Source: an uncultured Bacteroidota bacterium (GTDB lineage: Bacteria > Bacteroidota > Bacteroidia > Chitinophagales > Saprospiraceae). From it: a DNA stretch of 48,269 nt. A program made the translations under genes and the position numbers. The stretch lies in assembly GCA_903933805.1 (NCBI GenBank), contig CAIZLM010000202.1, forward strand, positions 1 through 48,269, given 5' to 3'. Shown here piece after piece: positions 34,021 to 42,721 of this stretch (the stretch's first letter is position 1; every line of letters begins with the position of its first letter). Below the pieces are notes generated by a model that worked only from the letters and a program-made list of their open reading frames with translations, was not told where the DNA came from and searched no databases.

Positions 34021-35547
34021 ATGAAATGGCTCATCAACGAAGCAGTAAAACGATATTTAGCCTTGCGCATGAAGCGCATAGAGTACTATATGTTGCATCC
34101 TGAGGTAACCCAGGAACGCTGGCTTCGCAAAATACTGGACAATGCGCGCACCACCGAGTTCGGAAGGCGCTATGATTTTGCATCCATTCAATCGGTTGAA
34201 ACATTCCGGGATAGGGTGCCGGCCCATGAATACGATGATATCAAGAACGATATACACCGTATGATGCACGGTGAACGGAATGTGCTGTGGCCCGGAGAAA
34301 TAAACTGGTATTCCAAAAGCAGCGGTACAACGAGTGACAAAAGTAAATTCATCCCTGTCCCTTACAGCAATCTCTTTCAGTGCCATGTTGCCGGCGCATG
34401 GGATTCTGTGGCCCTCTTGTACGCCAACAAACCCGATATGGCTGGCTTTCAGTACAAACACTTGTTTGTACCCGGAAGCTTTCAGCCACTCTCAAACTAC
34501 CCAAAAACCCGTGTAGGAGATATCAGTGCGATACTGGTTCAGCACATGCCCACCATCGCAAAGTTGTTTTACACACCCGATTTTCACACGGTACTGGAAC
34601 CAAATTTTGAAGAAAAAATCCAAAAAATTGCCGATATCACCAGTAAACAAAACGATATCGCACTGTTTGGAGGGGTTCCAACCTGGATTATTGTGCTGTT
34701 CAGGATGATCCTTGAAAAAACAGGCAAAAAAAATATGCTCGAAGTATGGCCCCATTTACAAGCGTACGTACATGGTGGCGTTGGATTCGAACCCTACAGA
34801 GAAACATTCCGAACGCTGATTCCCAGTGACAACTTCGTCTATCAGGAAATATACAACGCCTCGGAAGGCTACTTTGGCGCTCAATGTGATCTCGCCACAA
34901 ACGATATGCTCCTGCTGGCCGACAATGGTGTCTTCTATGAGTTTGTCCCTTTCGAAGAATGGCAAAAAAAACACCCAAAAACGGTCTTGCTTTCCGATGT
35001 CCAACTGGGGGAAGTATATGCCATCATGATCACTTCCAACAATGGACTATGGCGATACCTGCCAGGTGATACGGTGGTATTCACGAGAAAATACCCATTT
35101 TGTTTCCAAATAACGGGAAGGACCAGACAATTTATCAACGCCTTTGGCGAAGAAGTCATGGTCGGCGATACCGACAAAGCCCTCGCCGATGCCTGCCGAC
35201 AAATGAACGCTGCCGTGTCCGAGTACACCGCAGCGCCAGTCTATTTCTCACGGGAAAACGACAAAGGCGGGCATGAATGGGTCGTCGAATTCGACAAAGA
35301 ACCAGCTGATTTAGAGCTGTTCCGACGGGTGCTGGATGAATCTCTCCAACGCATCAATTCCGACTACGAAGCAAAACGATACAAGGGAATTGCCTTGGAA
35401 CGCCTGTCTTTACAACCGGTGCCCCGTGGCACGTTCCTTCGTTGGATGCGGGCTAGGGGCAAATTTGGCAACCAAAATAAAGTGCCCCGATTGGCCAATC
35501 ACCGACGTTTTGTTGAGGAGGTAATGCGCTATAAATTTGAAACGTAA
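34021..35547 (+). CDS. GH3-family acyl-adenylating enzyme
   Basis: 508 residues. The GH3 family (named from plant auxin-amido synthetases) belongs to the adenylate-forming superfamily; it activates a carboxylic acid with ATP and passes the acyl group to an amine. The ATP-loop WYSKSSGTTSDKSKFIPV lies at about 99-116; YNASEGYFGAQ at about 278-288, YLPGDTVVFT and ITGRTRQFINAFGEEV (about 364-379) are the other family motifs. The bacterial substrates are not known. The start at 34021 (MKWLINEAVKRYL) gives the usual family beginning; a TATCTTCG box (33988-33995) may be the promoter. nagA begins 47 bases downstream. Confidence 0.88.
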   Translation: MKWLINEAVKRYLALRMKRIEYYMLHPEVTQERWLRKILDNARTTEFGRRYDFASIQSVETFRDRVPAHEYDDIKNDIHRMMHGERNVLWPGEINWYSKSSGTTSDKSKFIPVPYSNLFQCHVAGAWDSVALLYANKPDMAGFQYKHLFVPGSFQPLSNYPKTRVGDISAILVQHMPTIAKLFYTPDFHTVLEPNFEEKIQKIADITSKQNDIALFGGVPTWIIVLFRMILEKTGKKNMLEVWPHLQAYVHGGVGFEPYRETFRTLIPSDNFVYQEIYNASEGYFGAQCDLATNDMLLLADNGVFYEFVPFEEWQKKHPKTVLLSDVQLGEVYAIMITSNNGLWRYLPGDTVVFTRKYPFCFQITGRTRQFINAFGEEVMVGDTDKALADACRQMNAAVSEYTAAPVYFSRENDKGGHEWVVEFDKEPADLELFRRVLDESLQRINSDYEAKRYKGIALERLSLQPVPRGTFLRWMRARGKFGNQNKVPRLANHRRFVEEVMRYKFET

Positions 35548-35594
35548 TAATCCCCGTTACGAACACAACCATTTTACCCACAACACGCCCTATT

Positions 35595-36683
35595 ATGATG
35601 CCTTATTACCTCTCCAATGGCCGTATTTTTTCCAATGGACAGTTTATACTCAACCATGCAGTTCGCGTTGAAGGCGCACAAATTGAGTCTATTGTGCCCC
35701 AATCAGCTATAAAAACCGGCGCAAAAGTGTACGACTTGGGGGGTAGAATGTTGCTGCCCGGATGCCTCGATCTCCAAATTTACGGCGGCGATGGGGTCTT
35801 GTTTGCCAACAACATGACCGCCGATGCTCTTGCCCGCATCGAACAATATATCCTTGGTACCGGAACCACCGGTTTTTTGATTGCAATTCCTTCCCGGCCA
35901 TTTTCCGACATTCAGAAAGCTGTGCGCGTCGTGCGCGATTATTTACCCAACAGCTTGGGCGCCCTGCTCGGCCTGCACGTTGAAGGACCATACCTAAATC
36001 CTGAAAAACGGGGCGCACACCAGGAAGACTGGATTAAAAAACCAGCACCATGGGAGGTTGATTGGCTGCTGGATGAAGGTGAAGATATTGTAAAATTCAT
36101 CACGATCGCCCCGGAAATGGTCGAAAACGACACCATTCGGCGGTTTTCAAACGCCGGAATGGTGGTCTCAGCCGGGCACACCAACACCACCTACGAGCGG
36201 TACAGAGAAGGCTTCGAGGCCGGTATCTCACACGTTACGCACCTGTTCAACGCCATGCCGGGGCTCGAAGGCAGAAAACCTGCGCTGCTGGGCGCCGCCT
36301 CGGATACCGAAAACGTAATGGTGAGCATCGTCGCCGATGGACAACATGTGCACTTCCCTTCGGTTCGTTTGGCAAAAAAAATTTTTGGAAACAGGCTTTA
36401 CCTCATCACGGACGCCGTGACAGCCACAGATAAAATTTACTTAAAAAACGGCGCGTATTACAACGAAAACAATACACTGACAGGCTCCGCGCTGACTCAA
36501 CACATGGCCCTTGCAAATTGTGTCCGAGAAAATATTTGCTCCCTGGAAGAAGCCATCAAAATGACCACCAGCTACCCGGCAAAAATCATGAAATGGACAA
36601 ATAAGGGTGACCTATTACCAGGGTTTGATGCCAGTTTTACAATACTCAACGATGACTTCTCTGTGTGGCCACTCCATTTGTAG
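35595..36683 (+). CDS. nagA: NagA, N-acetylglucosamine-6-phosphate deacetylase
   Basis: 362 residues. A metal-dependent amidohydrolase that removes acetate from GlcNAc-6-phosphate, in amino-sugar recycling and chitin use. PGCLDLQIYGGDG replaces the HxH motif, as is usual in NagA. The metal ligands are Glu in LHVEGPYLNPEKRGAH, His in SAGHTNTTYE and His in THLFNAMPGLEGR; the catalytic Asp is in LITDAVTATD. The C-terminal GDLLPGFDASFTIL is also typical. Two ATGs start the gene; the first is used. No nagB is adjacent. Confidence 0.92.
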   Translation: MMPYYLSNGRIFSNGQFILNHAVRVEGAQIESIVPQSAIKTGAKVYDLGGRMLLPGCLDLQIYGGDGVLFANNMTADALARIEQYILGTGTTGFLIAIPSRPFSDIQKAVRVVRDYLPNSLGALLGLHVEGPYLNPEKRGAHQEDWIKKPAPWEVDWLLDEGEDIVKFITIAPEMVENDTIRRFSNAGMVVSAGHTNTTYERYREGFEAGISHVTHLFNAMPGLEGRKPALLGAASDTENVMVSIVADGQHVHFPSVRLAKKIFGNRLYLITDAVTATDKIYLKNGAYYNENNTLTGSALTQHMALANCVRENICSLEEAIKMTTSYPAKIMKWTNKGDLLPGFDASFTILNDDFSVWPLHL

Positions 36684-36719
36684 CGCCCGATCATAACAAC
36701 AAACATCGCAACGGGTTAG

Positions 36720-37571
36720 TTACCAAACACCAACTACCCGCCCAATTCCCGCGTACACCATTTGACGGATTTGAATTTTACCAAAAACGACGGCCTGCTG
36801 CAACAGAAAAAACAGCACCACAAGACCCGATGTCTGTATCTCCACAAATGCGTCCAAGAATAAGTACCCAACCATAAGCAGGGCTTTAAACCCTGCAAAA
36901 GCCGCAAAAAGCCCCAGCAAACGCCCTCTTTGCCGTCCAAAAAACCGCCAACCGCCCATCAGACATGCCTTGGTGGAAACCTGCCCTTGGAAATAATACA
37001 ACCGACTGCAAACCGACCAAACAAACAACAAGCCCAGCCCAATAAACCAAACCATCAACATCAGAAAAACTACCCAAATTATGTATTTTTCTGAAGAAAA
37101 AAACGCCAACATGGGCTCTAAAAGCGCTATTGTTGGTATCCAAACAATCCCCGACCACACCACAACCAACAAAAGTAAAAAAACGCTGATCTTTAAAAAT
37201 GTAAAAAAAGATTTTGCCCCCCCTTGCCAAAACACTCGCCCTGTCACCGCTTCCGGCTGTACTGCACAGTACAACAAACCACCGTTGGTGAAAACTGAAA
37301 ACAGTAGCCAAACCAGCATCAACCAACGCAATTGACCCAACAATGGGGTGATGGAGGCGCCGTGTACGCTCAGAAAATCCATGATAACGGTGTGATCATA
37401 ACCAGCTGCCAATTTGTTTATTTCCAGCGAATGACCAATAGATGCCTTCAACACATCATACACCTGTATGCCAAATGTCATCACTAAAAGCAACTGAATA
37501 CCGTACACGATTGCTGCAATTCGCCACTGCTGCAATCCCTTTTGTAAACCTGTTCTGATAAAGCTGTGCAT
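36720..37571 (-). CDS. Multi-pass membrane protein, function unknown
   Basis: 283 residues, very hydrophobic, with about six membrane helices (about 17-40, 82-106, 120-150, 163-190, 215-238 and 244-266) and few charged loops. A basic loop (GGWRFFGRQRGRLLGLF) precedes the fifth helix. I do not recognise the family. The start at 37571 (MHSFIRTGLQKGLQQW) places a basic N-terminus before the first helix; a longer frame adds 15 residues. It is convergent with nagA, 36 bases away, and lies 145 bases downstream of the M1 peptidase gene on the same strand. Confidence 0.7.
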   Translation of the reverse strand: MHSFIRTGLQKGLQQWRIAAIVYGIQLLLVMTFGIQVYDVLKASIGHSLEINKLAAGYDHTVIMDFLSVHGASITPLLGQLRWLMLVWLLFSVFTNGGLLYCAVQPEAVTGRVFWQGGAKSFFTFLKISVFLLLLVVVWSGIVWIPTIALLEPMLAFFSSEKYIIWVVFLMLMVWFIGLGLLFVWSVCSRLYYFQGQVSTKACLMGGWRFFGRQRGRLLGLFAAFAGFKALLMVGYLFLDAFVEIQTSGLVVLFFLLQQAVVFGKIQIRQMVYAGIGRVVGVW

Positions 37572-37716
37572 ACCTGTTTTTGTCTTTAGCACTAAATGAT
37601 CTTGTACCGATACCATATTGCCAACCGCCCAAAAACCTGCGCACCCTCGTGTGCTGTCCCCACAAACCCCGACATCCCCATCTTAGCGACTCCGCGTGAG
37701 ATTACCCCGCCCACCT

Positions 37717-39726
37717 CTAGCCAAGAAAACTAATCGCGTGAAACACCCCCTGCACCCAAAAAATCATTTTTAATGCAAGCCGCCACAGCCCACCATCCTC
37801 CGGCTTCAAGGTCATACTATTGTTGTTCCAATCAACGTCAAGACCAAGTTTATGCCCTGGATCCACTTGTGCAGACACCACCCTAGACCCACCCGTAAAT
37901 TCAAATACCTTCAAGCCTTCCACACCAGACCACGCCAGCATTTGCGAACCTCCATCCTCAAAAATCACTTTAATTTCTACCGGAAACACCCAATCGCCCA
38001 ATCGTTGCACCTCCACTTTTGACACATAAGACTGCTGGCCACCCCCATCTTCCCAGCGAAAATCCGAAAACAATTCGCCAAAAACACCTTGCGGGGCAAA
38101 CAGTACTTGATTTGATATTTTTGTAACAGCATAATCCAGCACTTCAGCCTCGTATATGCCCTTCTCAAACAAACCATACACCTGCCGACCAAACACGGTA
38201 TCTGGCAAAAAAACCAATTCATGCTTTAATATCGCCATGAAATCGCTGCCTCGGGGATGTCGAAACTTCCAGCGCTCAAAATAAGTCCGAATAAGCGTGT
38301 CCATCTTTGCCTCACCCACCAATTCCTGAACGGTACGCAGTGTTGTGGCCGTTTTACTGTAAATCAGTGCCTTTCGGTTTGAATCGGAAAACTTCCATGC
38401 CGGACGTGCAACAACCCCCTCGCGCGGGTTTCGCATGGTACTGTATTCCAAGCGCGTGAGTTCGCGGTTATCGAAACAGATGCCCAATATATCCACGAGT
38501 GCATGCTTTTCGCCGTACGCAGCATCAATAATTCGGTCTTCAAAATAGGTGACAAAACCCTCATCAAGCCATGGCTCCTCCTTCTCATTGGACGCCACCA
38601 TTCCCATAAAATATTGGTGCACAAACTCGTGTACCACCAGCGACTCCGATGTTCGAATGCACGCCGGAATACCGTAAAAGGTGCCGGCAGTCACGAGTGT
38701 TGGGTATTCCATCAATCCCGAACGCAGTCCGTGCAGCGGAGGGTCCACAACCGTTATGGAAGGATATGGATATTTTCCAACGTGCTTATCCAGGTATTCA
38801 AGGGCAAATTTTAGGGCCTGCAAATAGCGCACCCCCATCGCTGCGTGGTCAGGAGGCAACAACACGCGTATTTGAACATCCTCCCACCGATCTTCCAACA
38901 CCGTAAAATATGGATAAACTGACCAAGCAAAATCAATCACATCTTCTGCGTGATAATGCCAGGTTGTGGTGCCATTGCTGTTTTGTTGCGCTTCCACCAG
39001 ACAGCCGGATGCTCCCATGACAAACCTGTCGGCCACTGTAACATAAACGTCATACACCCCAAAATCAGCGAAAAATTCCGTCTGGCGAAAAAATTGATGG
39101 CAATTCCAACCCCAATTTCCGGCATCGCGCTGTTCAAAAACACCCAACTGCGGAAACCAATGGCAAAAAAAGAAAAAATCCTTGCTATACCCTACTCTCG
39201 CAATGGTCTTGGGTATTTGAGCGCGCCAGTCGAGCTTTACCACGGCTGTCTCTCCCGGCAAAAGGGGCTCGTCTAGTAACACTGCCAAGACTGTTTGATC
39301 CGCCAAATTGCCATCGTCTGGCTGAATATAGCGCATATTCCCAGTCAAATCTATCGCTCCGTCCCTGCCTTCGCGTTCCAACCTATCCAACGCCACCCAA
39401 GCCCATTCGTCTCGTTTTCTATCGATATAACTGCGTCCAAAAATATTGGACGCTCCTTTTAAAAAAGTAGATTCCGTGTTTTTAAAGGCGTTGAGATACA
39501 CGTAAAACCGAAGCTCTAAAATGGGTACCGGCGATTGGTTGGTAAACCGAACCGTCTGGATCGCCGACACGGTTTTGTGTTCGTCATCAAGGGTTACATG
39601 AATTTCATAATTCGCCGGACGAGCACTCAAGGGTTGTTTAAAAAAGGGGTCGCACTGCCCAAAACTGGCTTGGACGCTCCAAAAAAACTGTAAAATCAAA
39701 AGAAAAAGATGTAAAATCCGGCCCAT
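37717..39726 (-). CDS. M1-family metallopeptidase (aminopeptidase N-like), secreted
   Basis: 669 residues with a signal peptide (about 1-23, ending ASFGQ). The zinc site HEFVH (His366, Glu367, His370) and Glu389 (WLDEG), 18 residues after the second His, are intact. The GxMEN-type exopeptidase motif is GLMEYPTL and the catalytic Tyr is in ALIYSKTATT. The N-terminal beta domain has the expected NYEIHVTLDDEHKTVSAIQT. It probably acts on peptides in the periplasm. M1 proteins of this short type are common in Bacteroidota. It has no sorting domain. It is divergent from the alpha-galactosidase-like gene, with a MITE cluster between them. Confidence 0.92.
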   Translation of the reverse strand: MGRILHLFLLILQFFWSVQASFGQCDPFFKQPLSARPANYEIHVTLDDEHKTVSAIQTVRFTNQSPVPILELRFYVYLNAFKNTESTFLKGASNIFGRSYIDRKRDEWAWVALDRLEREGRDGAIDLTGNMRYIQPDDGNLADQTVLAVLLDEPLLPGETAVVKLDWRAQIPKTIARVGYSKDFFFFCHWFPQLGVFEQRDAGNWGWNCHQFFRQTEFFADFGVYDVYVTVADRFVMGASGCLVEAQQNSNGTTTWHYHAEDVIDFAWSVYPYFTVLEDRWEDVQIRVLLPPDHAAMGVRYLQALKFALEYLDKHVGKYPYPSITVVDPPLHGLRSGLMEYPTLVTAGTFYGIPACIRTSESLVVHEFVHQYFMGMVASNEKEEPWLDEGFVTYFEDRIIDAAYGEKHALVDILGICFDNRELTRLEYSTMRNPREGVVARPAWKFSDSNRKALIYSKTATTLRTVQELVGEAKMDTLIRTYFERWKFRHPRGSDFMAILKHELVFLPDTVFGRQVYGLFEKGIYEAEVLDYAVTKISNQVLFAPQGVFGELFSDFRWEDGGGQQSYVSKVEVQRLGDWVFPVEIKVIFEDGGSQMLAWSGVEGLKVFEFTGGSRVVSAQVDPGHKLGLDVDWNNNSMTLKPEDGGLWRLALKMIFWVQGVFHAISFLG

Positions 39727-39771
39727 TGTGTTTTATTGAAAGTCGCAATGCAAATAAAAGTATAAAAGCAC

Positions 39772-39783
39772 GTAACTGGTTAC
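39772..39783. repeat. Solo 12-bp MITE terminus
   Basis: GTAACTGGTTAC is the family's left terminus joined directly to its right terminus (GTAAC/GTTAC inverted repeat), 11 bases before a full long copy. It may be the scar of a deletion between the two ends. Confidence 0.5.
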
Positions 39784-39794
39784 CTTTATTTATC

Positions 39795-39957
39795 GTAACT
39801 GGTTAGCGTGGTCGCGTCTGAGACAAAAAAGTTGCCATTTTTTGCCAGACGAAGCAGATTTTTGTAGGCCATAGCAGCGCTATGGTCAAAAAAATCTGCG
39901 AATTATGGCGGAAGATGGACCTTTTTGGGCCAGACAGCGTGCCACCTAACCCGTTAC
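39795..39957. mobile_element. IS66-like MITE, long form
   Basis: 163 bp, GTAACTGGTTAGCGTGGTCG to CACCTAACCCGTTAC. The middle contains the internal stem CCATAGC/GCTATGG inside GCAGATTTTT.../AAAAAATCTGC. The flanks TATTTATC and AAAAAATA do not match, so no target duplication is seen. It lies 14 bases before the alpha-galactosidase-like ATG. Confidence 0.88.
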
Positions 39958-39971
39958 AAAAAATAAAGCAC

Positions 39972-42155
39972 ATGAAATTACTCCTCCCGCTCTTGGGTCT
40001 TGCCCAACTTTCTTTCGCACAACATACCTCGCACTTTCCACTGTGGAATGACGCCTTCGAGCACCGATTGATCGCAGACTGGCTCGTCCAACCTTGCCTT
40101 GAAAAAGCAGCAATATACCACAGTGCCGACAACAAAGATATCATCCTGTACAATGGGCTGTTGAAACGCGTTTTCCGCACCACTCCCGGCGTGGCATGCG
40201 TGGATTTCAAAAACCTTTCAAACGGACAACAATTGCTCCGGGCCATTTCTCCAGAAGCAACGTTGATCATTGATGGAAAAGAATACCACGTCGGCGGGCT
40301 CAAAGGGCAAACCGAAAAAGCATACCTCCTACCAGAATGGGTGGATCATTTTTCCAATCAAAACAATGATTTCGAACTGATAGACATCGCCGCTGAAGAC
40401 CTCCAACCATTTCTACAATGGAAGCCAAAAACATGGACGATGAACGCCAAACAGCCCTCCGGAAAAACGCTGGTGTTTACCTACAAAGCACTGGCCCCTG
40501 CGTTGTTGGGGCTGCAAGTTCGAATTTATTACGAGCTATACGACGGGTTGCCTCTCCTGGTAAAATGGCTGTCGCTGGAAAACAATGGGGGCCGACCACT
40601 CAAAATAAACAGGGTCGTACATGAAGTATTGGCGTTTGTAGAAGAAGAAAGCGCCGTGGTGGGGAAACCAGAACAAATGAAAAAACAGCATGGTCTGTAT
40701 GTTGAAACAAATTTTGCGTTCAACAATGCCATGCGTTATGATATTTCTGACCAGACAACCCACTGGAAAACGGATTCAACGTACACCTCTCAAGTCAATT
40801 ACGATTTCAATACGCCCTGCATCCTAGAAATATATCCGGAAAAATCACCGGGTATTGAACTGATGCCGGGTGAAACATTCCGGTCTGTCCGAACCCACGA
40901 GCTGTTGCAAGACAGCTATGATCGCGAACGCCGAGGGCTCGCCATCCGACAAATGTACCGAGTAGTAGCACCTTGGACCACCCAAAACCCCATTTTCATG
41001 CACCTCATCAGCGAAAATGACCAACAAGTGCGCAACGTCGTTGACCAATGTGCTGAAACCGGCTATGAAGGGATCATTCTCAGTTTTGGCAGCCATTGCA
41101 ACATGGAGGACACAACCGCATCGAACGTACAACGCTGGAAATCACTGGCGGATTACACCCATGCAAAAGGCGTTTTATTGGGTAGCTACGCCCTCTTCAG
41201 CAGTCGCCATATCAGCGATGAAGACGATGTTATTGACCCTAAAACAGGGCGTCCGGGAGGCGCCTTCTTTGGAAATGCCCCGTGCTTCGGAAGCCAATGG
41301 GGTTTGGCTTACGCCAATAAATTGCGCTTTTTCTTGCAACAAACAGGTTTTGATATCTTTGAAAACGATGGGCCATACCCCGGCGATGTTTGTGCCTCCA
41401 CCACACACCCAGGCCATAAAAACCTGGACGACAGCCAATGGCGACAAATGGACATTCAAAAAAGTCTCTATCACTGGTGCAGCGAACAAGGCGTGTACGT
41501 CAACGCGCCCGATTGGTACTTTCTCGATGGAACCAACAAAATTGCATTGGGTTATCGAGAAGTAAATTTCTCTCTCCCAAGGGATCAACAAAAAATTATC
41601 AACAGGCAAAATATTTACGATGGAACCTGGGAAAAATCACCCTCCATGGGCTGGGGATTTGTACCCCTCACCCGATATCAGGGTGGTGGACCGGAAGCCG
41701 TGCTGGAGCCGCTCCAGGAGCACCTCCGCGACTACGAGCAACTCATGGTTCAATATTATGGCGCTGGAATACAAGCATGCTACCGTGGCCCACGCCTTTA
41801 TGACACCGATGCCACCAAGGAACTTGTGCAACGTACCATCGCTTGGTATAAAAAATACCGCCCGATTCTGAATGCTGATATCATCCACCTGCGCCGCCCC
41901 GATGGCCGGGATTGGGATGGAATCCTGCACGTAAACCCCAGCCTGGATACCAAAGGATTTTTAATACTCTACAACCCCCTGAAAAAACCCATCACCCGAA
42001 CACTGACCATCCCATTGTACTATACTGGTTTGAAACACCACGCAACATTTTTCAATGACAAAGGACAACACCGCTACAAAATAAACCGCCACGATGATGT
42101 CTCTACCACTGTGACCATTCCCGCTGAAGGCTGGATCTGGTACGCCATTCGATAG
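39972..42155 (+). CDS. Secreted alpha-galactosidase-like glycoside hydrolase (clan GH-D type)
   Basis: 727 residues. A signal peptide (about 1-16, MKLLLPLLGLAQLSFAQ) precedes an N-terminal beta-sandwich (about 20-320), then a TIM-barrel-like domain (about 330-640) and a small C-terminal beta domain. The block FDIFENDGPYPGDVC (about 459-473), with its acidic residues, resembles the catalytic strand of alpha-galactosidases; the IFMHLISENDQQVRNVVDQC and GYEGIILSF segments fit barrel strands. The exact substrate and GH family are uncertain. The start at 39972 gives the signal peptide; a longer frame is MITE sequence. A weak hairpin (GGGTC/GACCC near 42183-42202) follows the stop. Confidence 0.75.
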   Translation: MKLLLPLLGLAQLSFAQHTSHFPLWNDAFEHRLIADWLVQPCLEKAAIYHSADNKDIILYNGLLKRVFRTTPGVACVDFKNLSNGQQLLRAISPEATLIIDGKEYHVGGLKGQTEKAYLLPEWVDHFSNQNNDFELIDIAAEDLQPFLQWKPKTWTMNAKQPSGKTLVFTYKALAPALLGLQVRIYYELYDGLPLLVKWLSLENNGGRPLKINRVVHEVLAFVEEESAVVGKPEQMKKQHGLYVETNFAFNNAMRYDISDQTTHWKTDSTYTSQVNYDFNTPCILEIYPEKSPGIELMPGETFRSVRTHELLQDSYDRERRGLAIRQMYRVVAPWTTQNPIFMHLISENDQQVRNVVDQCAETGYEGIILSFGSHCNMEDTTASNVQRWKSLADYTHAKGVLLGSYALFSSRHISDEDDVIDPKTGRPGGAFFGNAPCFGSQWGLAYANKLRFFLQQTGFDIFENDGPYPGDVCASTTHPGHKNLDDSQWRQMDIQKSLYHWCSEQGVYVNAPDWYFLDGTNKIALGYREVNFSLPRDQQKIINRQNIYDGTWEKSPSMGWGFVPLTRYQGGGPEAVLEPLQEHLRDYEQLMVQYYGAGIQACYRGPRLYDTDATKELVQRTIAWYKKYRPILNADIIHLRRPDGRDWDGILHVNPSLDTKGFLILYNPLKKPITRTLTIPLYYTGLKHHATFFNDKGQHRYKINRHDDVSTTVTIPAEGWIWYAIR

Positions 42156-42222
42156 GGACTCTTGACCGACAAAAGATGAAAAATGGGTCGTTTTTGACCC
42201 GGCAAAAAACACCCAAAATACG

Positions 42223-42678
42223 CTATGCCTTCAAACGAGACCCATACAATTCCACCCATTGTGATACACTGAGCTTTTGCATCAATTGTCCAATCAATTC
42301 GTACGGTATATCCGACATCTTTTTAAACCGGATACAACTTTTTCCCATGTCTAATTTGCCCTTGCTGTGGTGGGGATATTCGCCCACAAACCATTCAAGC
42401 AGCCCGGAATCTAAGTAGATCCCCATGTGATAAAGTGAAATAAAATTTTTCTGCGCCGCAATACTGACAAATGGCAAGGGGAGTTTCGGATCACAGTGGT
42501 ATCCTGCCGGATAAATCTCGTGTGGCACCGAGTACCCAATCATTCCATAGCCCATTGCTTCCTTGTATCCTGTAGGAATGTTGTCCAAAATGGTTTTGCG
42601 CAGTTTTTCAAAAGCCGCTCGGCGTACTTCGTCCACTGCGTTGACGTATTCGTCAGGTGTAGAAATTTGGTTTTTCAT
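42223..42678 (-). CDS. DUF1801 (YdhG-like) family protein
   Basis: 151 residues. The pattern VDEVRRAAFEKLRKTILDNI, then EAMGYGMIGYSVP, PFVSIAAQKNFISLYHMGIY and FKKMSDIPYELIGQLM fits the DUF1801/YdhG superfamily, small cytoplasmic alpha/beta proteins, some annotated as iron chaperones (frataxin-like fold) without firm proof. It is 43 bases upstream of the end of the ABC permease gene on the same strand. Confidence 0.85.
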   Translation of the reverse strand: MKNQISTPDEYVNAVDEVRRAAFEKLRKTILDNIPTGYKEAMGYGMIGYSVPHEIYPAGYHCDPKLPLPFVSIAAQKNFISLYHMGIYLDSGLLEWFVGEYPHHSKGKLDMGKSCIRFKKMSDIPYELIGQLMQKLSVSQWVELYGSRLKA

Positions 42679-42712
42679 AACTGACCGTTTTATTTCGTAT
42701 AGCGTAGCTGGT

Positions 42713-42721
42713 TGGGTTTAT
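42713..42721. repeat. Possible solo MITE terminus
   Basis: GTAGCTGGTTGGG begins here and matches the left terminus seen in the copy at 19153, but no body or second end follows. It abuts the stop codon (42722-42724) of the permease gene. A short match; it may be chance. Confidence 0.3.

Noticed and set aside
39764-39971. AAAAGCAC (39764-39771) and TAAAGCAC (39964-39971) as the target duplication of the copy at 39795
   Set aside because: They match at 7/8, but the right one is six bases beyond the element end and the left one is outside the solo terminus at 39772. It would require a composite insertion that I cannot support.
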